From Massariosphaeria phaeospora (Eukaryota; Ascomycota; Dothideomycetes; Pleosporales): 64,000 nt of DNA. The DNA lies in assembly GCA_011032825.1 (NCBI GenBank), contig JAADJZ010000005.1, positions 563,001 to 627,000 of the forward strand, in the 5' to 3' direction. The notes below the pieces were generated by a model that saw only the letters and a program-made list of their open reading frames with translations, searched no databases and was not told the DNA's origin. Each line of letters starts with the position of its first letter. Position 1 is the stretch's first letter. This document shows, one piece after another, positions 54,785 to 64,000 of this stretch. The position numbers and the translations under genes were made by a program.

Positions 54785-56110
54785 GTTTCTATAGATGTCG
54801 TTTCTATGTATTTGCTATAGTTTAGCTCTCTCTTTTTTTAAAGCTTAAGACTTAACTTTTAGTGTTTATTAGCTTTAAGCAGCTGCTAGCTATAAAATAC
54901 TTACAACTATTCTAATAACTTGCTTTTTAGTAAAGTTTTTGCGCAGTTTACGCTACTTATAATTTTGCTAATACTAAAAACGTAGTTAGATATAACGTAA
55001 AGCACCAGCGAACCCGCTACACTAGCGAACCCGCCAAAATTTCTTGGCACTAAATTCTTAGGTTTAAAGCTTAATAACGTTACTAATAGTAGAGCTATTT
55101 AGATAGTTTTTACACCATTTTAAAGCCTTACCCTAGCACTTTCAGACTAACTAAAAATTGCCTAAATAGGGCTAGTATAGCTAGAGTTATTAAGAGTTAA
55201 GTATAAAGAGACTCGCTTAGCTTCTAAACTCTACTTCTAGTACTAAACTACTATAATAAATAGTAATACTTTCTAGTATTCTTTTCTATAGTTATTATTA
55301 AGTTTTATAAAGATTTTATAGCTTGCAGCCTAGAATTAAAGCTAGTAAATAGAGTTAGATTCTACATACAAAGTTAAGTAGTTTAGAGTAGTATTATTAT
55401 TTATAATAATAAGTATTTATTACTTTTCAAACTTAATATAGCTATAGTAGACTATAAACTAGATTACTTATTAGCTATATAGTAGATTATATAAGCTATA
55501 TATAGATATTTTTACTTAGAAAGTAACGTTATAGAAGTATTAGTAACTTTCTAACTCTTCTACTAGGTGTAATTCTAGGCTGCACGCTATAAAATCTTTA
55601 TAAATACTTAATAATAACTATAGAAAAGAATACTAGAAGGTATTACTATTTATTATAGTAGTTTAGTACTAGAAGTAGAGTTTAGAAGCTAAGCGAGTTT
55701 CTTTATACTTAACTCTTTTTAACTCTAGCTATACTAGTCCTATTTAGGCAATTTTTAGTTAGTTTGAAAGTGCTAGAGTAAGGCTTTAAAACGGTGTAAA
55801 AACTATCTAAATAGCTCTACTATTAGTAACGTTATTAAGCTTTAAACCTAAGAATTTAGTGCCAAGAAATTTTGGCGGGTTCGCTGGTGTGGCGGGTTCG
55901 CTGGTGCTTTACGTTAAAGAAAAAAGAAAAAGTAATAAAAAAGCTTTTTTAAAATTACTAGTTACTTAGTATACACGCGTATTTAAGCTACTAAAGTTTT
56001 ACTATATAGTTAAAGCTAAACGCTGTTGCATAAATTAACGCTTACTATAAAAAAGCTGCAAACAAAATCTAGGCTTTAGCATCTAAATAGAGTACTTACT
56101 TAAATTAAGC
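54785..56110. repeat. AT-rich island, probably a RIP-degraded repeat relic
   Basis: Composition changes sharply at both ends from GC-rich to strongly AT-rich sequence dominated by TA dinucleotides. No reading frame is preserved. A 920-bp foldback element occupies its centre. The flanks (54785-54992, 55917-56110) show no clear similarity to one another. Confidence 0.8.
54995..55914. mobile_element. Foldback/MITE-like element with 350-370 bp inverted repeats and TA target duplication
   Basis: The left arm starts ACGTAAAGCACCAGCGAACC and the right arm ends with its exact reverse complement; both are bordered by TA, as for Tc1/mariner-pogo type transposons. The arms match for about 350 bp (54995 to roughly 55345 and 55570 to 55914), weaker up to about 55362/55548, around a spacer of some 190 AT-rich bases. 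The arm tips hold a duplicated AGCGAACCCGC unit. Arm differences are mostly transitions: CCACACCAG in the right arm reads CTACACTAG in the left (55018, 55023), the CpA-to-TpA signature of repeat-induced point mutation. No transposase reading frame remains, so it is non-autonomous or dead. Confidence 0.85.
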
Positions 56111-57546
56111 TATAGCACTGCCTCTGGCACTTTGAAATCTATACGGAGTATAACTCTGCAAAATATCGAAACTGCCTCCATCGTCACTGCCACTCCCGGA
56201 AGTCGCCATCGCCATCGCCTTCGTCGCTGCCTGCCCCGGGGAGGCGCGCGACGAGGCAGCCGCCGCCCGGGGCAATGACGTTGCGGCGGTGTAGGCTTGA
56301 CGTGGCGCGCCTGCCTGCCCTGCACGAGCACGCGCTGGCCCTGGCCGACAAGAACTAGGTATCAACACCGAACGCTCACTGCGATCAGCCGTCACCATCA
56401 CCATCACCATCACCAGTGTGCTGCTGCGTCACCGAGAAGCGACGAGCTGCAGGCAAATCACAGTGATGCCGTGGAAGCGTGATTACATATCGGCGCGTAG
56501 CTAACCGCATTCTCCGCCAAATCCCGATATCATCCCCTGCTATTGGTTGCTAACGGAATTGATCTCGGATTTATTGATTCTCGGTTTTCCCGCTGCCCCC
56601 AAGCTTTCGCGCTGTTCCGAAACGCCCCCCACAGTCCGGAGTCGGCACAGAGCGAGCAAACTTTCAATCAATTCTCTGGGGGTTTGGCGGTTATCACAGT
56701 CACAGTTGCACAGCACAGCCAGGCTTTCTCCGCACTGTACCTGCCGTCGTCCTCCCCTGCTCAGCCCTCACCCTCGTCCCGCTGGCTCTTCCGGACGCGG
56801 AGCCTCGTCTATTTCTATCGAGCGTCGTGGGCGCGTACGGTCGATTGGTCAAGTTGCTGTCGCGGTTTCGTCTCAGAGTTAGATCCCGCCTCCGCGTCAA
56901 AGCGTCTGATCCTATCAATGCTCTGCATGCCACTATCTATCAGATTCAGATCCATGGGTGGAAAATCTGGGGTAGACTACGGTCTTGGTTGCAGATCGTG
57001 AATTTTCGCTCAAAATCAAGCTAGCCAAGCAAGAAGAAGGCCAAAGTTGCTAGACAAAAACCAATGATAACACATCTCACTAGATTCTGCGGTACACAAC
57101 CTCGCGCGCCAACTGGGGCTGCCTGAAACAAGATACGGGGCGACCTGTTTGCTGATTCTCTCAGCCTCTGCAGTGTGCTGGACCGGTCTTTCCCAGCCAC
57201 CCCAATTTTCCGCCGCTGTCGTCTGATTCCCAACATGCCGGTTCGGCCGCCTAGTAGAGTGTCACACGGCTTTGCAAAGAAGCACAGCGAGATCGCACTC
57301 AGAGGCGCAGCGCTTCCAGACCCAGTTTTACCGCTTGACTGTCATCAACGCACGCCAGCTGACAGTTCTGTGAGCAGGTATTCGCGCTTTGTGTGGACTG
57401 TAGGCTGTTATTTAGACTGTGACTCTTTTAAACCTGGAGGTACTTACTGTCAAATTTTAGCGACAGGTACAGCTCCCGGTAAGCGACATCTTATTTGGTA
57501 TTTTTCTGGCACTTGGAGACGAAGCACTCTTCCGACAAAGTCTTCC
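56111..57546. other. Gene-free flank of the AT island
   Basis: About 1.4 kb with no supportable gene. GC content returns to normal; short open frames on both strands lack features. A CACCAT hexanucleotide repeat is at 56392-56415. Confidence 0.45.
56392..56415. repeat. (CACCAT)n short tandem repeat
   Basis: Four copies of a 6-bp CACCAT unit; no gene context established. Confidence 0.8.
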
Positions 57547-58726
57547 TCATGTCTTGTCCTCAATGTCCTGTTTTACCACTATCGTCTTCGAAATCCCGCT
57601 GGACTCTACCTCCTCCGCTGCTCTCACATCGTTGTCCATCTCTCGACCCAAAGGATATTGGTAGAGTTCCAGGTGCTCGGCCGACCCTGTCTCGGTCGTC
57701 GATTTCGTGCCCGCGGTCGTTTTCGTTCCTGCGTTCGCAATTCGCGGATCCATATTCGAGTAGGATCTGTAACCAGGTCTGGCGTTGGATGTCGCTGGTC
57801 GTTCGCCCTTGATGTGACGGACGAGACGAGGAAGAGATGGGAAGCAGCCAACGATGATGACGATGGACTGCTCAGTAAGACTGAAAGGTCGAATTAATGA
57901 TGCGTCAGGATCAAAGGACGCAAGTGAAAGGCACTTACATTATAATCACCGCTTGGGTAACGGCCCACGTAAAGTCACGCTGTCTCCTTACACGGAAACG
58001 AAAAAACAGACCAACCCCCGAAACCACGACCGCAATACTTCCTACACCGAATATAGCCACCACACCAAGTTTTCTCCTTGTGTCCATCTGCAGATTCCAG
58101 ACTCCTATTATCGGCAGGAGCAAAGCCCCACCATCCGAGACGATATTGTAGATGGCGCCGCCATGGGCTTTGTAGGTCTGTGGAAGGCAGGATCCTGGGA
58201 GGCTAGCATACCAGGATTTCTGCACCGGGTCGCACTGGAAGATAGTTATGACGACTAGTCCAGACGCGCACACGATGTTGAAGAGAATACTGCCCCAGGT
58301 CAGCCACCAAAGCATCTCTCTGTGCCTTGTCGTGAATATCCTCTTGATCTGAAAGAGGATGCTCAACTTGGCGAAGAGTTGGCATAAGAAGTTTACGATG
58401 AACAAGGCGTAGATGAATTTCAGGATGCTCGGCATCTGCGCTCTGGGGACGTCCCACAAGTGTCGGGCAAGGCCAGCGTGAGCGCCGGCTGCGAAAACAC
58501 TGGTGCCGCCGCAGAACAAAACCCAAGCAACGTAGCTGAAATAGTCTTCGATGTACTGTTTGCGGGTAAGACAAACTTTAACATAGGCGCGTGCCGCGAC
58601 GAAACACGTCGTTATGGTCAGGAGCAGGACTGAACTCGCAGTGACCGATGCCATCATGGTGGGCGGATTCTGGAAGTTGGACTGCACAGGCGGACGCGGC
58701 GTCACTGGCCGTGGCTGGGTCGACAT
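57547..58726 (-). CDS. Pth11/rhodopsin-domain-like integral membrane protein
   Basis: Two exons: 58726-57939 and 57880-57547, 373 residues. About seven hydrophobic helices are visible: SVLLLTITTCFVAARAYV, YFSYVAWVLFCGGTSVFAAG, FIYALFIVNFLCQLFAKLSIL, LTWGSILFNIVCASGLVVIT, IYNIVSDGGALLLPIIGVW, LGVVAIFGVGSIAVVVSGVGLFF and ILTEQSIVIIVGCFPSLP. Typical of the fungal rhodopsin-like domain are the CL-RK..IEDYFSYVAW loop after helix 1, CDPV(Q)KSW and the NIVSDGGALLLPI segment. The last exon adds a cytoplasmic, hydrophilic tail of about 90 residues. Related proteins include Pth11-type receptors, but no CFEM domain is present. Ligand unknown. Confidence 0.87.
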
Positions 58727-61523
58727 GTCGAATCGCAAGCCAGGAGCCAAAAAGAGTGAGGCCGCAATGTGGATACGGGATGGAGAAGTTGATCAAAGTT
58801 ACCAAAGCATTGGAACGAGTGGGTGCGTTCAGAGGTGAAGACCCGACCGACTGGAAAGAACCCCCGATCTACTGTAGGTAGGTACTTAATAGGTATCTGG
58901 GGGTATGCCAAATCCAACCAAGCATTCGACGCTTGGGGTCAATGTCACTGGTAGCAGTCTTACTGGCGGCATCGTCAAACTCGACGTTAAGGTTCAGCCC
59001 AAAATAAAGCAACTATGCTCGATGTGGTGGCACAAGCATAAGGCCATGGCGACATGTACTCGTTGAGGGGAGATCATTTGCGAAAGACTGTGATGTGTAG
59101 CGAGCCTCGTGCAAATAATCCACTACCTGCTAAGGTGGCGTGGGACGGACCACTCAGCGCCTTCGCGCATGTCTCTGCTGACGCGTCTTGGCTGTGTTTT
59201 GACTTTGCGCTTGGGGCATGAACGACGCAACATGCCTGGGGCCCTAAAAGACGAACTTCAAAGTTCACGCCACACGATATGTACAAAAAGGAAATGCTCT
59301 GAAAAAATTTCATTGCCTGAACTGAGCTTCAATCTACTGATGATGGTACTGCCGCCCGTAATATCAAATGCTTTACCTCATGTGTTGCGTCGGATCCTCA
59401 AAAGAACTTTTTTCCAAGATTGATTTCATGGAGGTGGTGCAGGTGGTGGACCCGACACCCCACGCTCACGTGATGGAACAACGTTCATGCCCCGGCAGCT
59501 TCACGGTGATAGTCGGCCCGAGGAACTTTGGCGGCACACCACGGACACAGAAGCGAATTGAAGCAGCAAACATCCCCGGATGCCTTCCGCGGACCGCGAT
59601 ACCTGATGCCGGATTCGCGTGCATGCACAACGCCCCGCCACACCACCTGGCAAGTCCACGCCCGGCGTGGGCATCCCCAAACACCCGTGAAAGGCGCAGT
59701 TGAAAACCACAGCCGCTCCAGAGGGTGCAGGTACTCCGTACCGTACGACTACTTCGGCCTCGCCGACAGCGCCGATATTGCACTCTCGCTGCCGGTGAGA
59801 TACCTGCAGAAGATCCCAGTCGCTAATATGCAGCACACCCAGCACGGCATTCCACGACAATATACGGAGCACTTGCTTTGCATAAGATGTAATGGATGGA
59901 TCCAGCAGCATCACATGACCCGCCCTACCATGCAGAATTCGGGCCCAAGAACCAGAGTACAAGGGCGCAATCCGGCTAATTAAACCCCCACCCTGCAGCG
60001 CATCAGATTCGGTTGCTCAATCATATTGATCAGATGGGGTTACATTTTCCGCTGGCCTGCATGCTCCCCGGCTCGTCCTCCCGTTTCCAGGGCCATCCCG
60101 AATCTTAGTCTGTCGGTCCCGCCCCGCGATGAACTGAGCTGTCGATAGGTAGATGTGGAGAAATGCGCATCCCGTTTGCTGCGAAGAATCTCTTTGCTCA
60201 CCAGCACACGATGCCGCCCGGTGCTACCGTACAAACTTTGCAGTTTATACGGCATCCACCGCGCCTTCCCTACCCGCTCCGGTAGCCGCCCCCGCGCCGA
60301 AAGCTACCGACCAAGCCGACGTCCTTCTCCCGATCGTCCCTCCCCGTTCAGTCGTTGTCAGGGAGCCGGACCACGGGAAGATTGGTAATCGCTTCGTCTC
60401 TCGAGACTGCCTTCCTTTCTTGGTCAACGGCCCTCAGACGGACGCCAAATGCGGTACCTCCGGTAGCCGGAAAGGAATGTAGATGCGTTCTCATAATGTA
60501 GGACGATAGGGAAGGTACCCGCGATTTTCTAACTGTCTAGTTGTACGTCATTTGCTCTATGGTTGAGTCATGGAAAGTATGCTTGACTGACGTGGGGATA
60601 GACTCTTCACGCTATTATTTGTCGCTGCAAATCCAGCGGGAGCCAAGCCCGTTTCCGGTAGAACCATGTCGAGCGATCGTCGACAACACCTCATTGCCTC
60701 GTACCTGGTAGAAACCGAAAGTCTACCAACGTACAGGCGTGCTCCTCTGATAGTTCAGCGGACTGACCGTGTTGCGCTCCTATCAAATACGATATCCGAT
60801 TTATGACCACGGCACCTGGCTACCTACCGTAGAGCAAACACAACCGTTTCATTACTCATCACATGAAAAGGCGTGTAGAAGATGGGTGAACTTCAGAATC
60901 AAGAAAGGTTTCCAACAGTAGCACAGCTCCTTCAAGTATAAACGGCTATCATGGAGGCGTCGGGGGGTGCCTTTAACGACTTTGATGAGAGTGCTACTGA
61001 AGCTTGGGAAAAGAGAAGGCTGGAGAAGTTTACCTATATGGATTGAATGGATGATTAAATGTTCAGCCAACGACCACGTGGACAATCTCAGGCGATGACG
61101 CCGAACGACCAAGAATACTCAAAAGGTTAGCAGAAAACAGACAGGACAAACGCAGATGGGAGGGATATAGGGAAGTTTGCAAGAAAGCAATGAGGTAGCA
61201 TACCTATCTTTGGCCTTTGTGCCGAAGTAGAGTTAGTCGCAGTGAAAGACTCCAAGTACCTTTCACACCACGAATGAATCCTCACAGCAACAAAAGAACT
61301 CGGCGGTGAGGAGGGCGGAGGAATCGGTGAAAGCAACACTGCTTCACTGACTGATTGCTAGGGTCAACGGTCAACAGTCAACGCCCTACAATCAGTCAGT
61401 GAATAATAGTCGCCAGTCGCCAGTCAACGCAACAATCCTCTCAACCAGCGAATATCCGCCTCGCCTCGCTCACAACAAACAGCAAAAACTTTCACCACTG
61501 CCGCCATCCCCACAACCTCAACC
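58727..61523. other. Gene-poor region
   Basis: About 2.8 kb with no gene I can support. Overlapping frames of about 150 codons on both strands at 59501-59983 mirror each other in GC-rich DNA and show no domain. Short CAGTCAACG/CAGTCAGTG repeats occur near 61340-61430, just upstream of the kinase gene. Confidence 0.45.
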
Positions 61524-63025
61524 ATGCCACCCTGGCTGCTGCCATGCAACCCACGTCTTACGCAGTTCCTAAAGAAGCTCCCCCTACTCGGGGCCCTCAT
61601 CCCGCGCCCGCCAGAGATTATACCGCATACGACGCCCTTCGAGGAAGAGACCGCGACCGCGTATTCCGTCGACAAGTACTTCCCCGTGGAGATCGACGCG
61701 GTGCTCGATGACCGGTACCGCGTGCTCGGCAAGCTTGGGTACGGCACGAACGCGACAGTATGGCTGTGCATGGACTTACCGTAAGCTAAGCTCTCTCCCG
61801 TCTGTTTTCAATCCTGCCTCTCTGTAACGAAGCCTTATCTCCTGTGGGTGAGATCAGTCTAACCATGTGTAGGACCAAGACCACGAAGAAGAGCTACGTA
61901 GTCGTCAAAGTCGGCACCCGCAATAGCGGCCAGGCACTGCGCGAAGCCGTCGTGTTCAACTACATACGCGGGCTGCGCACGTCGCACCCGGGCGCGCAGG
62001 CGATTCGCACCATGCTGCACTCGTTCCGGCTGTCGTATCGCGACGGCATGTATTTTGCGCTCGTGCATCCGCCGCTGGCCATGTCGCTGCGCGATCTGCG
62101 GCTGGCGTATCCAGACTTCAAGGTCCCTGTGCGCATGATGCAATTCGTTCTGAGACACATACTGCTCGGGCTTAGTTTTCTGCATGAGCATGGTATTGTT
62201 CATACGGGTATGTTGAACTTTTGGTCGATCGATCGCTGAGGGAGGGTTTTCGGATACTGACTAGAGTTGCAGATATACAAGAGGGGAATATCATGTTCGA
62301 ATTCGCCAACCCAGATGTCCTCCGCGATTTCACCCGGCGCGAACGTCTCCAACCTTCAGCGCGCAAGCTCCTCCCCTCGTCCACAATCTACGCCTCGCGC
62401 TCTCTCCACTGGGAATTCAACTTCAGCACGCCCATCTTGTCGGATTTCGGCCTTGCGCGCTACGGGCAGGTCACGTACACGGATGCCCGCGTCCAGCCGC
62501 TGCCGTACCAGGCGCCAGAGGTCCTACTCGGCATCCCTTGGGCCAGGAAAGTCGACGTCTGGAACGTGGGCTGCTTTGTTTTCCACATGCTGTTCAAGCA
62601 GCTGCTGTTCGACGGCGACGATGATGCGGTGCCCAGGACGTGGGACAACCGACGGTATCTGGATGGCGTGGCGGGCACGCTGGGCCCGCCGCCGAGGGAG
62701 ATGCTGGCAATCGCGAGGGCGAATGTGAGACCAGAGGGGGAGGAGGGGCTTGAAAAGACGTTTAGCGAAGAAGGTGAGTAGTCCGTTCTCATAGCCTGTT
62801 ACTCGTTACCAGCTATGAAGATTTTACTGACTTGGGACAGCCTACTGGGTCGGAAGAAGCACGCAACTCGTCTCGCTGAGACGCCGCGTCCAGATGGCGG
62901 GGCTCGAGGAACCAGAGCTGCTAGTCGAGTTCTTGGAGATGTGTGTGGAGTGGCGGCCCGAGGAGAGGATGGATATGGCGCAGTTGCTGGACAGTCGGTG
63001 GATGACTGCGGCTGCGCATAGCTAG
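61524..63025 (+). CDS. SRPK-like protein kinase
   Basis: Four exons: 61524-61780, 61873-62207, 62273-62773 and 62841-63025, 425 residues. Kinase elements in order: glycine loop LGYGTNATVWL, VAIK-type lysine in YVVVKVG, catalytic loop HEHGIVHTDIQEGNIMF (HTD instead of HRD, as in SRPKs, with Gln-Glu where the usual Lys-Pro lies), DFG in LSDFGLARYG, QAPEVLLG (APE), then DVWNVGCFVFHMLF. The N-terminus FEEETATAYSVDKYFPVEIDAVLDDRYRVLGKLGYG is characteristic of the SRPK-like group expanded in fungi. No long SRPK spacer insert is present. Catalytic Lys, Asp and DFG Asp are kept, so it may be active, but loss of the catalytic-loop Lys leaves this open. Confidence 0.85.
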
Positions 63026-63747
63026 CGGGTAGAGCGCGTGGAGTTCAGGTGTTTTTGAGAATGCTTGAGGTCTTGAACGAGTGTAGGAAGTATGTTTGCT
63101 AGAAGGCGCCAAACATCGAGTACGATGCTAGGCAGGTCCAGACGTGGTCGCCAAGAGGACACTTAGGTATGTGGTGATGCGAACAAATCCAGCGATTTTT
63201 ACTGATCAACAAGAGAGATATGTACTTACGTTCTCAGAGCTCTGAACTATGAGGATATTTCCGAGAGACTACAGGAGCGCTGAGAATACCTTTACATAGC
63301 GCTATTGCCTCTAGCTAGTATTTGGCAACGCCTTTGGAAAGCCAATATAGTAATTGAGCTAAGTGGTATCGGCAACGACTACTGTAAGAGCCGCTGTTTA
63401 CCTTTGAGATAAGCACATCCAGCACCTAGAAGTCTGTACCGTGTAAGCATGCAATATTTGCAAAGAGCTAGCAGATTGTGTGTTCCTGAGCTCTGGTCAT
63501 AGTCCTGCCGTTAGTCTGATTGCGCCTATACGTGCAATATCCGAATACTCTCTTCTTTGAGCGGTGGGCAAATACTGCAGGTTTGTTTGGATTGTCCTGC
63601 CTGCTGCAATGTGCGACATTAGTCAGCATTCTCCGAACACCTCGGCAGATGTGCCCGAGAAATGCGGGCCTCACGATAGCCGCTGTCCTCTAGTTTTTTG
63701 TCAACCAATGTTGCCGCCACCTACCCGTTCACCACGCCAATTCCACA
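63026..63747. other. Intergenic region
   Basis: 722 bp, no supportable gene; upstream region of the transporter gene. Confidence 0.45.
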
Positions 63748-64000
63748 ATGCAGAAAAGCACAGCTGCGCAAGAGTCGGAAGAGCTGGTTCCGGAAGTGCA
63801 AAATGTGTCCGAAGAGCGCGAGCCCGTACTGGATCAACACAAGAACGATAGAGAAGCTCTGGAGCGCCGAATCCGGCTGAAAGTCGACTTACGGCTGTGC
63901 AGCATCGCCGGCATCCTGTGCAGTCTGAACCTGCTTGACAGCGGCGTGATTTCCAGCGCGTCTGTCACGTCAATGCTGTCAGATCTGCACCTCGACCAGG
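63748..64000 (+). CDS. MFS transporter, 3' partial (allantoate-permease-like start)
   Basis: From the ATG at 63748 the frame runs off the window end after 84 codons. The first 45 residues are hydrophilic and acidic. RIRLKVDLRLCSIAGILCSLNLLDSGVISSASVTSMLSDLHLDQ follows, the cytosolic-to-first-helix start of ACS-family MFS permeases (L-KVDLRL..AGILCSLNLLDSG). Substrate not determinable. Any intron in the visible part is unnecessary for the frame. Confidence 0.65.
   Translation, partial: MQKSTAAQESEELVPEVQNVSEEREPVLDQHKNDREALERRIRLKVDLRLCSIAGILCSLNLLDSGVISSASVTSMLSDLHLDQ

Noticed and set aside
56105..56413. Minus-strand frame of 102 codons beginning with a Met-Val repeat
   Set aside because: Starts in a CACCAT microsatellite, crosses the edge of the AT island and has no domain.
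59501..59983. Overlapping frames of about 150 codons on both strands
   Set aside because: Mirror frames in GC-rich DNA without domain, signal or intron logic; most likely chance.
1..64000. tRNA, rRNA or CRISPR features
   Set aside because: No T-loop/A-box combinations, rRNA segments or spaced direct repeats were recognised by eye; a dedicated tRNA scan would be the decisive check.

Overview
The window looks like nuclear DNA of a filamentous ascomycete (Pezizomycotina; Dothideomycetes is my best guess). Genes carry short introns (about 45-95 nt) with GTRNGT donors, CTRAY branch sites and YAG acceptors. The protein set is typically fungal: a HapB CCAAT-factor subunit, Atg14, GT34 glycosyltransferase, a Pth11/rhodopsin-type membrane protein, an SRPK-like kinase, an AAA ATPase of a fungal-only family and F-box-like expansions. 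I rebuilt exon structures by hand from splice signals and reading-frame continuity, so internal boundaries are predictions.

Layout. 1-36 kb is a dense, conserved, mostly housekeeping segment: GT34 glycosyltransferase (partial), cystathionine gamma-lyase, Atg14, an unknown protein, thioredoxin reductase, Trm82, ribosomal P0, a GNAT acetyltransferase, Nus1, exocyst Sec10, ribosomal S15, ribosomal P2, an SPT2-like chromatin protein, a coiled-coil protein of unknown function, a small H...NC protein that may have a papain-like fold, a Pro/Glu-rich protein, a PWI/SR splicing protein, a Ptc7 PP2C phosphatase, a CBS-domain protein and an Ap4A phosphorylase. Several pairs share short divergent promoters (Trm82/P0, P2/SPT2, Nus1/Sec10, Atg14/unknown).

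36.6-49.2 kb is a contrasting accessory block. It holds three members of an F-box-like paralogous family (one intact, one 5'-eroded, one 3' remnant), a decayed NLR-like gene (DUF7708-type N-terminus plus a NACHT-region relic), a head-to-head AAA ATPase with an apparently intact ATPase core but a frameshift and stop codons elsewhere, and an F-box protein gene split by one in-frame TGA. The concentration of disablements here, against none in the first 36 kb, is the clearest large-scale pattern of the window.

49.5-64 kb holds a short-chain dehydrogenase, the hapB gene with a long upstream region carrying CCAAT boxes, a 1.3 kb AT-rich island containing a 920-bp foldback transposable element with RIP-like decay, a rhodopsin-domain membrane protein, a gene-poor stretch, an SRPK-like kinase and the start of an MFS transporter that runs off the end.

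Functional links are loose, as expected in a eukaryote. Trm82, P0, S15 and P2 all serve translation; Trm82 and P0 are divergently transcribed. The most unusual points are a 7-nt micro-exon in thioredoxin reductase, likely GC-AG introns, several in-frame 3n introns free of stops, and the decaying NLR/AAA/F-box block.
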